From: Candidatus Woesearchaeota archaeon | GTDB lineage: Archaea > Nanoarchaeota > Nanoarchaeia > Woesearchaeales > UBA11576 | Direction of reading: 5' to 3' | Assembly: GCA_013331125.1 (NCBI GenBank) | Contig: DUGW01000065.1 | Span: 1-6,287 of the forward strand | DNA: 6,287 nt | Shown here: one piece after another, positions 1 to 5,259 of the stretch | How positions within the stretch are numbered: position 1 is the stretch's first letter | Layout of the letters: every line of letters starts with the position of its first letter | Position numbers and translations under genes: made by a program | The notes under the pieces: generated by a model | What the model saw: only the letters and a program-made list of their open reading frames with translations | Database searches by the model: none | What the model was told of the DNA's origin: nothing

Positions 1-331
1 GCTTGCCCTCAGTCACAACTATACGCGCAGCCATCAACTTATTCTCAGGAAAATTCAACCCTAAATCCAGGTTCGCACTGTTCATCTGGGTGACATCCAC
101 AATCTCAGGATAGATCCTTCCGGTCACAGGATCATACTCAGTCACACCACCAGGACCATAGAGCAGTCCGTTCAGCAGTATCTCTGTCTGCAGAGGCTTG
201 GTCCAGAACTTGGCATTAAGCATAAGCTTGATAAGGATGACACAGGCAAGCAGGGCTATCACAAGGAAGATTATCCTGGGAATGAAGGCTATGTAGTTGA
301 AGGACATGATGCCCTCTTTACGCATAAACAT
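1..331 (-). CDS. Membrane-anchored extracellular protein, 3'-truncated by window edge
   Basis: The C-terminus lies beyond the low end of the window; about 110 residues are visible. A short basic stretch (MFMRKEG) is followed by a transmembrane helix at about residues 14-35 (FIPRIIFLVIALLACVILIK), then an outer segment with LLYGPGGVTEYDPVTGRIYP at about residues 51-70. I do not recognise a named family; the segment resembles anchored surface proteins of unknown function in DPANN archaea. I chose the ATG at 331 because AGGAG lies seven bases before it. An in-frame ATG at 367 would add 12 basic residues but has no such site. It follows the amidase gene by 43 bases (7 if the 367 start is used), so the two are probably co-transcribed. 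The LLYGPGG motif resembles LFYTPGI at residues 78-84 of the amidase protein, which hints at a shared outer module. Confidence 0.75.
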   Translation of the reverse strand, partial: MFMRKEGIMSFNYIAFIPRIIFLVIALLACVILIKLMLNAKFWTKPLQTEILLNGLLYGPGGVTEYDPVTGRIYPEIVDVTQMNSANLDLGLNFPENKLMAARIVVTEGK

Positions 332-338
332 CTTCTTT

Positions 339-343
339 CTCCT
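339..343 (-). promoter_or_regulatory. Ribosome binding site (AGGAG) deciding the start at 331
   Basis: AGGAG on the minus strand ends seven bases before the ATG at 331. No comparable site precedes the alternative in-frame ATG at 367, which is why the shorter N-terminus is preferred. Confidence 0.55.
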
Positions 344-374
344 GTGAACTCCTTTCTTTGATATCATTTTTTCT

Positions 375-2600
375 TCATGAAGTGGTGTCTGCTCCGCCTA
401 TCCTTCCAGAGACTTCAGGTATCTCCAGTTCAGGAGTCGTCGTTGCTGCGACAGTCTTGGATGTTCCAGAACCTGCGGTCCCTGTCGACGCAACAGTGGA
501 CGCGCCTGCAGTCGTACGTGCAGTGCCTGGTGCCGTACCTCCTCCTTCGACGAGGTTGCCGCTGGCCTGCGCCGCCGAGTTGTACTGCTCAATAATCTTC
601 TGGAGGTTGGCCTGGAACTTGCGCCAGGGGAACAGAGGACCCGGATCGCCATGCGCATTCTCAGGTATCGGGTTCAGAGACAATGAGGCATCTATGTGCC
701 TGATCACATCTTCGAGAGATATCCTATACCGAATCATAATCTCAGCACTGAGGGTGAGAAGGGCAAGCATCTGGGTGGGCTGGACCTCTTCATAGGTCCT
801 GGTAGCCAGCCACTTTCCACTGAAATATCCTGGACCCCAGAACCCTTTCTCTTTGTCTGTCAATGTGGCAACCTGCTCAGCAGTCAATGTCTTGCAGGAA
901 CTGGCAGGACAATGCTTGCCCTTACAGATATCTTTGCACTTAGTCTCTGCGTTCGCAGTCTCGATACCTATAGAATTGCTGTTTATACGCATACCTTTGT
1001 GAGTGCCTGGAGCATGGGCAGTACGCTTGTCCTCAGGAGCGACATAATCATATTTCCCATCCCTTCCAAGGACATAATGGGTGGTAAGGCTGTAGCAGGC
1101 CTTCTTTCCAGACTCGATGTATTTCCGACCATCTTCGTTGCAAAAATCCTTTTTATGTAGACAGCGGCACTTGTACCTATTGATGAAGTAGTCTGTGCTC
1201 GTCCTCCGAAGACCACCGACAGTAGTATGGATGACAAGGATCTTCCTGGGATTGTCCCCTGCACCTTCAGAGAAAGGCTTGTAAAGCACATTGTCGCATC
1301 TGGCAGGGTCGCAGATCATGCCAGGATTCAGGACAGTCTCGCCCCAATCAGTATTCACCTTCACGTTGTTGACGACAGGACCGAAAGGCTTGATATTCGA
1401 CGGAGAGAACGAGGCAAACTGCGCTCCACCCGCCCCGCTGCTGGCACGAGAGGCCTGCAACAGACGATAAGAGACACTGACAGTTGTCTGCGAGACCGGT
1501 TGCCTGGTACGCTTACCATAATAATGCTCAACAGCCTCCTTGACAGCCTGAGCAAAATTCCTGACCTCGACCTGCTCAGCAGCAAAGCGATTTATGTCGA
1601 TGAACACGATGGCCTGATCCTCTTTCGCCTTCTCCTTGAAAACAGAAAGAGGAGAACCAGTCTTTATCTTCTCTAAGTTGATAGGCATTATCTGGGCGTA
1701 CAGCACAGCAGATTCAGGGTTCAGAAGATGGTTGATTATAAGACAGGCAAGCTTCCTGCTCTTCAGCAGCGCAGAATCTATAGGCACATAGATGACCAAA
1801 GCACCAGGCTCTCCTTTCTCACCAGAATCACCTATGGCAATCACTGTATCAGAATCACCAGGAATCGCAGACACCTTGACACCCGAGGTAGACCCTGTAG
1901 CCGATGCTGTCGTCGTGAATGAAGGATACTGTGATGTGAGTGTGTTGGTGATTCTCACACCAAGATCATCGCTTCTCGTAGCGACCTTGGCAATGAAGGT
2001 CTTCTTGGACTGCCAATTCTCCGCAGACGTGTTGACAACAGGACAGACAAGCTGATAAGCATTCGTGTTACGTTCATTGAAGAAGATGTTACGGCCGGCC
2101 TTGTAGAAGGTGATTGTACGAGGGCCCCTAACCCCTATTATCTCTCCTGTAGCTTTGATCTCAATACCCTCAAGCCTTGTCTGCTCGAGGAACTCATCCA
2201 TAGTAAGATCAGAAAGGTACCAGTAATTCGTCATTAACTCCTTGCCTATCTCTTTGATAGCGACCTCTGACTTGGCGAACTGGGCCTCAACAGGGACAAA
2301 GCGATCCTTCTGCCAGAATGTGACAGGCGTCTCATATTCCTGCTTTATTATCCCAGGGGTATAGAACAACGCAGAAGTCATAAGAGAGATATCTATAGAT
2401 GCAAAACGCTTCTCAAAACCAAGATCAGTAGCAACATTGTTGATGTACTGAAGAAGAGCCAACAAAACAACAAAGACAAGAACAAGCTCAAAGATGAAGA
2501 AATATATCTCATGCATTATGCTGGCTTTCCTACCTCTAAAGACCCCTAACTTGGTAGACCTAAAGCTGCATAAACCTCTTTTTCTGGAAACAAGACCCAT
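375..2600 (-). CDS. Membrane-anchored N-acetylmuramoyl-L-alanine amidase-like protein (Amidase_2/PGRP fold)
   Basis: A 741-residue protein. Residues 1-30 are basic and residues 31-53 form one transmembrane helix, so the rest should lie outside the cell. Residues 60-440 are an outer region I do not recognise. Residues about 453-672 fit the zinc amidase family that cuts the bond between muramic acid and L-alanine in bacterial peptidoglycan. Candidate zinc ligands are His458 (in VIHTT), His635 (in VIRHID) and Asp652 (in GDPGPLFPW). Glu547 in SIGIE matches the catalytic Glu of AmpD/AmiD. The usual Lys two residues before the Asp is His650 here, and the His635-Asp652 gap (17) is longer than the roughly 10 in AmpD. 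Cysteines 478, 480, 487, 502 and 555, 559, 564, 569 lie in apparent insertions. Residues 675-741 are a Thr/Ser/Ala/Gly-rich tail. The ATG at 2600 lies 26 bases after a TATA box, so the message may be leaderless; Met29 is the alternative start. The domain call is firm, the substrate in an archaeon is open. Confidence 0.88.
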   Translation of the reverse strand: MGLVSRKRGLCSFRSTKLGVFRGRKASIMHEIYFFIFELVLVFVVLLALLQYINNVATDLGFEKRFASIDISLMTSALFYTPGIIKQEYETPVTFWQKDRFVPVEAQFAKSEVAIKEIGKELMTNYWYLSDLTMDEFLEQTRLEGIEIKATGEIIGVRGPRTITFYKAGRNIFFNERNTNAYQLVCPVVNTSAENWQSKKTFIAKVATRSDDLGVRITNTLTSQYPSFTTTASATGSTSGVKVSAIPGDSDTVIAIGDSGEKGEPGALVIYVPIDSALLKSRKLACLIINHLLNPESAVLYAQIMPINLEKIKTGSPLSVFKEKAKEDQAIVFIDINRFAAEQVEVRNFAQAVKEAVEHYYGKRTRQPVSQTTVSVSYRLLQASRASSGAGGAQFASFSPSNIKPFGPVVNNVKVNTDWGETVLNPGMICDPARCDNVLYKPFSEGAGDNPRKILVIHTTVGGLRRTSTDYFINRYKCRCLHKKDFCNEDGRKYIESGKKACYSLTTHYVLGRDGKYDYVAPEDKRTAHAPGTHKGMRINSNSIGIETANAETKCKDICKGKHCPASSCKTLTAEQVATLTDKEKGFWGPGYFSGKWLATRTYEEVQPTQMLALLTLSAEIMIRYRISLEDVIRHIDASLSLNPIPENAHGDPGPLFPWRKFQANLQKIIEQYNSAAQASGNLVEGGGTAPGTARTTAGASTVASTGTAGSGTSKTVAATTTPELEIPEVSGRIGGADTTS

Positions 2601-2622
2601 AGCAAAGACGAAACAAAAAGAG

Positions 2623-2638
2623 TTTATAAATGTTTTCC
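2623..2638 (-). promoter_or_regulatory. Archaeal promoter (BRE + TATA box) for the amidase gene
   Basis: On the minus strand, GGAAAACA is followed by the TATA box TTTATAAA at 2630-2623. The box centre is 26.5 bases before the A of the ATG at 2600, the usual distance from an archaeal TATA box to the transcription start. No ribosome binding site fits between them, so a leaderless transcript starting at or near the ATG is expected. Confidence 0.7.
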
Positions 2639-2689
2639 GAGTCCAGTCTTTAATCGGTCGGAATGGCGGTTTTGAGACGGTAATACTGG

Positions 2690-2720
2690 AAAGAAAACGA
2701 GAAAATCACACATAGAAAAA
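2690..2720 (-). terminator. T-rich tract, probable archaeal terminator of the cysteine-rich gene unit
   Basis: Just after the TAG of the 2723 gene, the minus strand carries TTTTT, TTTT, TTTT and TTT runs within about 30 bases (TTTTTCTATGTG, then TTTTCTCGTTTTCTTT). Archaeal intrinsic terminators are typically T-tracts without a needed hairpin, and a new promoter follows at 2638-2623. There is no obvious strong stem. The call rests on base composition and position. Confidence 0.5.
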
Positions 2721-2722
2721 TC

Positions 2723-3544
2723 CTATTTCTTCTTTCCAAAGGCAGCTGTGACTGCATCACCTTTAGGAGCAACTTTAGGTCCTTCCTTCGCTTCAGGTTT
2801 CTTCTTGGCCTTGAGGTCGCGGACCATCTGGCGGCAACGGACAGTAGACACGCTCTTCTTCTCTGCCTCGCTCTCAACGAACATAAAATTCAGGTTATTG
2901 CCGCTCTTCTCATATGTGGTGCCGTACTGTAGACCCTGCGCTTTACCGCGGACAGTGCAGGCCTCACCATCATAGATAAGATCGCAACTGTCCCTGTCTT
3001 TCCATTTAGTAGTACAGTAGCCTTTTGACCATCTGACAAACCTCCTGAAACCGATATCCTTGTTGAAGGGCTTGCAGATGGCACCGCGCTTCTTGCAGTC
3101 ATCACCGCCAGGATCACCAGTCTTACCCTCATAGCAAAGACAGACACAGGGTCCTGGTCCGCAGGAGGCAGGCTTTGTCAAATCACTATATTTTACCGGG
3201 CCGCACATCTCCTCGACGCAGTCCTTGTTAGGCCCACATGTGGCATCATTCGTCGTCAAGCTGGTCACACCATCAGAATTAAGGCCTGCGATGAACCAAT
3301 TCTGCTCGACAAAGAAATTATATGAGTAGTAGGACTCATTCTTGTTCTCAGGAAGATAGAGATGGAATACAAACTCATGGAAATCATTCACAGTCTTGGC
3401 AGAACCTGCAGAAGGGGGATTGAGGAAGATGGCCATCAAGGCGATGAAAAGAGCAAGGGTGCCGAGGACAGTAACAACTGAAAGTATTGTGCCGATAAGC
3501 TCCTCCATCGGCATGGCAAAACCTTTCTTATGGAACCTCCTCAT
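2723..3544 (-). CDS. Membrane-anchored cysteine-rich extracellular protein with CVCLC motif and Lys-rich tail
   Basis: A 273-residue protein. The leader MRRFHKKGFAMPMEEL is followed by a helix at about residues 16-40, so the body is probably outside. Residues 51-95 (HEFVFHLYLPENK, then YNFFVEQNWFIAGLN) look like a small beta-rich domain. Thirteen cysteines follow between residues 103 and 237, the densest cluster being CGPGPCVCLC at 128-137. Residues 245-273 are a Lys/Pro/Ala-rich basic tail. I associate the CxCLC-type cysteine cluster on a single anchor with uncharacterised DPANN surface proteins; no function is known to me. I chose the ATG at 3544, ten bases after the previous stop with GTGAG nine bases before it; an in-frame ATG at 3586 would overlap the preceding gene by 32 bases. 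It is the last gene of the six-gene unit. An odd cysteine count leaves one residue free or bound to a partner. Confidence 0.8.
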   Translation of the reverse strand: MRRFHKKGFAMPMEELIGTILSVVTVLGTLALFIALMAIFLNPPSAGSAKTVNDFHEFVFHLYLPENKNESYYSYNFFVEQNWFIAGLNSDGVTSLTTNDATCGPNKDCVEEMCGPVKYSDLTKPASCGPGPCVCLCYEGKTGDPGGDDCKKRGAICKPFNKDIGFRRFVRWSKGYCTTKWKDRDSCDLIYDGEACTVRGKAQGLQYGTTYEKSGNNLNFMFVESEAEKKSVSTVRCRQMVRDLKAKKKPEAKEGPKVAPKGDAVTAAFGKKK

Positions 3545-3554
3545 CTTCAAAAAC

Positions 3555-3941
3555 TCACGCGAACACCGACTGCTTGACACGCTCATAACAGCAATGGCCG
3601 TACAGGTTGTCTGCCTGGGCCTTGTTCATCACCTGCTTGAACTTGGCGTCTGTCTGAGAGCACCACGCAGTGCCATACCCATCAGCAGGACAGTCAGTGC
3701 TTGTAACCCCTTCTGTATCACTGGGGCAGACAGGGGGATTGAAGGCGCAGGCACACATACCCTTGATGCCTGGCTTAGAACATTCAGCCCTGTGCTTCTT
3801 GAAAAGATCCTTGAAAGTCTGGGTGATCTTACCCACACCACCGACGAGAAGGACAAAGCCCAAGGCAAGGATGACAACAAGGGCCATGACCAAAGCCACA
3901 GTCTCCTTGCTACCCTTCTTTGACCTTAAGCATCTTCTCAT
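3555..3941 (-). CDS. Small anchored cysteine-rich protein, pilin-like leader (paralogue 5)
   Basis: A 128-residue protein. The leader MRRCLRSKKGSKE precedes a helix at about residues 14-36. After an amphipathic Lys-rich stretch (residues 37-52), eight cysteines (54, 63, 65, 72, 84, 94, 117, 118) lie in the outer domain, ending in the HCC pair ten residues from the C-terminus. The pair and even cysteine count match the four genes before it, though the leader is of the K-K-G type and not KKAQGMS, and the tail after CC is longer. Cys4 would be on the inner side. The ATG at 3941 has only a weak GGGT before it, and a TAG lies eight codons upstream in frame, so no longer start exists. Function unknown; a disulfide-stabilised pilin-like or anchored surface subunit is the inference. 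Confidence 0.78.
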   Translation of the reverse strand: MRRCLRSKKGSKETVALVMALVVILALGFVLLVGGVGKITQTFKDLFKKHRAECSKPGIKGMCACAFNPPVCPSDTEGVTSTDCPADGYGTAWCSQTDAKFKQVMNKAQADNLYGHCCYERVKQSVFA

Positions 3942-3977
3942 GTGAATACCCGTATCATCAACCTATCGTAAGCAAGC

Positions 3978-4253
3978 CTATAATGTGCAGCAGCCGCCAT
4001 CAAAGCAGTCACTGAAAGGACCAGCATTATACGAACCGCCCTTCTGCCTGCAGGTGTTCTCATCATCAGCGCATTCACGCGATGTACCAGGAATCTTGCA
4101 CTTGTCAGAGCCATACTGAGAGGCAGTATCACCAGTGCCCTTCGTGAACAGGCTCGTCTTACCCGTAAATATCAGTATAAGAACAACAAGAATTATCAAA
4201 GCAAGAACTGCAATGATTATCACCTTAAGAGACATACCTTGAGCTTTTTTCAT
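3978..4253 (-). CDS. Small anchored cysteine-rich protein, KKAQGMS leader (paralogue 4)
   Basis: A 91-residue protein. MKKAQGMSLK leads straight into a helix of mostly Ile/Val/Leu at residues 10-29, followed by a Gly/Thr/Ser linker and six cysteines (52, 61, 68, 83, 88, 89). The CC pair is two residues from the C-terminal end (GGCCTL). The leader resembles archaeal class III signals cut by prepilin peptidase, although the usual Glu at +5 of mature pilins is absent. The ATG at 4253 is chosen over an in-frame ATG at 4307 because AGGAGG lies six bases before it and because the KKAQGMS start matches paralogue 1; the longer form would overlap the previous gene by 44 bases. Its first 17 bases are identical to those of paralogue 1. 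Confidence 0.85.
   Translation of the reverse strand: MKKAQGMSLKVIIIAVLALIILVVLILIFTGKTSLFTKGTGDTASQYGSDKCKIPGTSRECADDENTCRQKGGSYNAGPFSDCFDGGCCTL
4237..4253 (-). repeat. 17-base repeat at the start of paralogue 4 (copy of 5138-5154)
   Basis: The first 17 coding bases, ATGAAAAAAGCTCAAGG, are identical to those at 5154-5138 and encode MKKAQ plus two bases of Gly. The sequences then drift apart, so this is a remnant of gene duplication or strong conservation of the leader and not a mobile repeat. Confidence 0.7.
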
Positions 4254-4259
4254 TTTGAA

Positions 4260-4265
4260 CCTCCT
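4260..4265 (-). promoter_or_regulatory. Strong ribosome binding site AGGAGG overlapping the upstream stop codon
   Basis: AGGAGG lies six bases before the ATG at 4253 and shares two bases (AG) with the TAG stop of the preceding gene (TAGGAGG). It fixes the start of the 3978-4253 gene and suggests that translation of the two genes is coupled. Confidence 0.75.
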
Positions 4266-4551
4266 ATCCGAGTAGATTAGAGCAGCAACGGCCCTGGGTC
4301 TTGCCATCCTCTGCCGTGCAAGGTGTCAATCCAAGATTCGGATATTCTTTAGGACAGCGCTTGTCTGCGGGACATTTTGCGTCGTCTGCAGAACACTGCT
4401 TGCAAAGACCTTTGCATTGGCCGACCTGCTGAAGGGTCTTACCACGACCCATGATGATGAACAGAGAAATTATGACGATAGTCAGACCTATGACTATAGC
4501 AATGATGACCGGGATGGTCATGTCACCTCTTTTTGATCTAAGGGATCTCAT
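4264..4551 (-). CDS. Small anchored cysteine-rich protein, KRGDM-type leader (paralogue 3)
   Basis: A 95-residue protein. The leader MRSLRSKRGDMTIP precedes a helix at about residues 13-34 (VIIAIVIGLTIVIISLFIIM). The outer part has eight cysteines (46, 50, 53, 60, 66, 78, 89, 90), with a CxxxCxxC cluster next to the helix and a CC pair five residues from the end. The K/R-G-D leader differs from the KAQGMS leaders of its neighbours and matches RKGDVMGIP in the 5787-5987 product. I place the start at the ATG at 4551, with GGAG five bases before it; an in-frame GTG at 4557 is possible but overlaps that site. It sits 12 bases after the preceding gene. Function unknown; the family likeness is to the other four CC-ending proteins. 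Confidence 0.82.
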   Translation of the reverse strand: MRSLRSKRGDMTIPVIIAIVIGLTIVIISLFIIMGRGKTLQQVGQCKGLCKQCSADDAKCPADKRCPKEYPNLGLTPCTAEDGKTQGRCCSNLLG

Positions 4552-4563
4552 TTTCACTCCACG

Positions 4564-4857
4564 TTATGGGCCAAAGGGGATACAGCAGACTGTCCCCCTA
4601 ATGTTCGGGTCTTTCCTTTCTTTATCTGCAAAAAGCTCTTTGCAGTCAGTATTATAATCTGCGAGCTGTGTCGCAGTATTGCATGAGGCAAAGCAGTTAC
4701 CGCCTTTGGTCTGGCAGGAAGCGGTCGTCTTGCCGAAAATCCTGTACCTGCTGGTAAAGGTTATGATAAGAACGACCAACACGATAAGGGCAATGATAGC
4801 TATAATAATGACATTCATGGACATGCCCTGAGCCTTGGAAGAAAATTTAGAAGGCAT
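4564..4857 (-). CDS. Small anchored cysteine-rich protein, KAQGMSMN leader (paralogue 2)
   Basis: A 97-residue protein. MPSKFSSKAQGMSMN precedes a helix at about residues 15-34; the KAQGMSMNVIIIA stretch is the same as in paralogue 1 apart from the extra N-terminal residues. Six cysteines (48, 55, 59, 72, 91, 92) follow, with TDCKELF at 70-76 matching SDCKEMF of paralogue 1, and a CC pair five residues from the end (VCCIPFGP). The shared cysteine spacing near the end marks these two as the closest pair in the set. The ATG at 4857 has no clear ribosome binding site in the 21-base gap after the previous stop, unlike its neighbours. Surface location and disulfides are inferred; function unknown. 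Confidence 0.84.
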   Translation of the reverse strand: MPSKFSSKAQGMSMNVIIIAIIALIVLVVLIITFTSRYRIFGKTTASCQTKGGNCFASCNTATQLADYNTDCKELFADKERKDPNIRGTVCCIPFGP

Positions 4858-4878
4858 TTTGTAAGACTGATGCGAGGC

Positions 4879-5154
4879 TTAGACGCCTACGCAGCAGACC
4901 TGGCCTTCAATAGGCTTGTTGGCTGAGTCAAGGCAAGCATCGCGCGTGGCCTTGTAATAGGTGCCAAACATCTCTTTACAATCAGAGTCGGGGCTGTCAC
5001 CGGTAGGGGTGATACAGTTGCCAGGACACTTGTCAATGGCCTTTGTAGTAGTAGTCATCCTGCCGATGAAGATAATCGCAAGAATCACCAAGACAAGAAG
5101 GGCGATGGCAGCGATGATGATGACATTCATAGACATTCCTTGAGCTTTTTTCAT
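4879..5154 (-). CDS. Small anchored cysteine-rich protein, KKAQGMSMN leader (paralogue 1)
   Basis: A 91-residue protein and first gene of the six-gene unit. MKKAQGMSMN is followed by a helix at residues 10-30, a TTTTK linker and six cysteines (43, 47, 59, 74, 87, 88), ending VCCVGV. The leader and helix resemble archaeal pilin-type (class III) signals, where prepilin peptidase cuts before the hydrophobic stretch; here the site would fall near AQG-M. The ATG at 5154 has GAGGTGA four bases before it; an in-frame TTG at 5157 is less likely. A promoter about 60 bases upstream gives an untranslated leader of some 35 bases. It could equally be a stable membrane-anchored mini-protein that is never cut or assembled. 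Confidence 0.86.
   Translation of the reverse strand: MKKAQGMSMNVIIIAAIALLVLVILAIIFIGRMTTTTKAIDKCPGNCITPTGDSPDSDCKEMFGTYYKATRDACLDSANKPIEGQVCCVGV
5138..5154 (-). repeat. 17-base repeat at the start of paralogue 1 (copy of 4237-4253)
   Basis: Identical in 17 of 17 bases to the start of the 3978-4253 gene; it covers the codons for the KKAQ leader. Confidence 0.7.
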
Positions 5155-5158
5155 CAAA

Positions 5159-5165
5159 TCACCTC
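5159..5165 (-). promoter_or_regulatory. Ribosome binding site GAGGTGA
   Basis: GAGGTGA lies four bases before the ATG at 5154 and favours that ATG over the in-frame TTG at 5157. The same GGTGA-plus-four arrangement occurs before the internal ATG at 5921. Confidence 0.75.
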
Positions 5166-5212
5166 ATTTGGGGGTATATAAGCATAATATAGGCGAATCA
5201 AGGGGCAATGTG

Positions 5213-5227
5213 TATATAAAGGTTTCG
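5213..5227 (-). promoter_or_regulatory. Archaeal promoter (BRE + TATA) for the six-gene cysteine-rich unit
   Basis: On the minus strand CGAAACC is followed directly by TTTATATA (5220-5213). The box is centred at about 5216, which predicts a transcription start near 5190 and a 5' leader of about 35 bases carrying the GAGGTGA site. The genes down to 2723 follow with gaps of 36 bases or less and no other convincing TATA box, so this is probably their shared promoter. Confidence 0.65.
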
Positions 5228-5229
5228 CT

Positions 5230-5259
5230 GGAAAGACAAGAAGTCTAGAGAAAGGTAAA
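5230..5259 (-). terminator. Pyrimidine-rich tract after the 5260 gene, possible terminator
   Basis: Immediately after the TGA of the 5260-5790 gene the minus strand is almost all pyrimidine (TTTACCTTTCTCTAG, then CTTCTTGTCTTTCC), ending right before the next promoter. The T runs are only two or three long, so termination here is weakly supported. Confidence 0.3.

Noticed and set aside
364..378. A five-codon frame (ATGAAGAAAAAATGA) bridging the amidase stop and the ATG at 367, as a possible re-initiation device
   Set aside because: Such short A-rich frames arise by chance, there is no ribosome binding site for it, and the next gene has a better start at 331.
3545..3586. Longer start at 3586 for the 13-cysteine protein
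   Set aside because: It would overlap the previous gene by 32 bases and add a leader (MSVSSSRCSREFLK) unlike its neighbours, while 3544 gives the K-K-G leader.
358..3923. Several plus-strand open frames of 60-175 codons, the longest at 3396-3923 and 696-1160
   Set aside because: They lie opposite better supported minus-strand genes, lack promoters and ribosome binding sites, and their predicted proteins show no family motif.
4254..4307. Longer start at 4307 for paralogue 4
   Set aside because: The AGGAGG at 4265-4260 and the KKAQGMS leader shared with paralogue 1 both support 4253.
3555..5154. Cysteine-rich mini-proteins as bacteriocins or toxins with immunity genes
   Set aside because: Each keeps a membrane helix and no export, processing or immunity gene is visible, so there is no direct support beyond small size and cysteines.
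3555..5154. Zinc-ribbon or ferredoxin-type metal binding by the cysteine clusters
   Set aside because: The spacings do not match CxxC...CxxC or CxxCxxCxxxC patterns, and the location outside the membrane with even cysteine counts fits disulfides better.
5175..5192. Additional TATA-like strings (CTTATATA at 5182-5175, TATATTA near 5190) before the first cysteine-rich gene
   Set aside because: They would start transcription at about 5152 or 5162, within or past the ribosome binding site at 5165-5159. The 5220-5213 box fits better and has a BRE-like neighbour.
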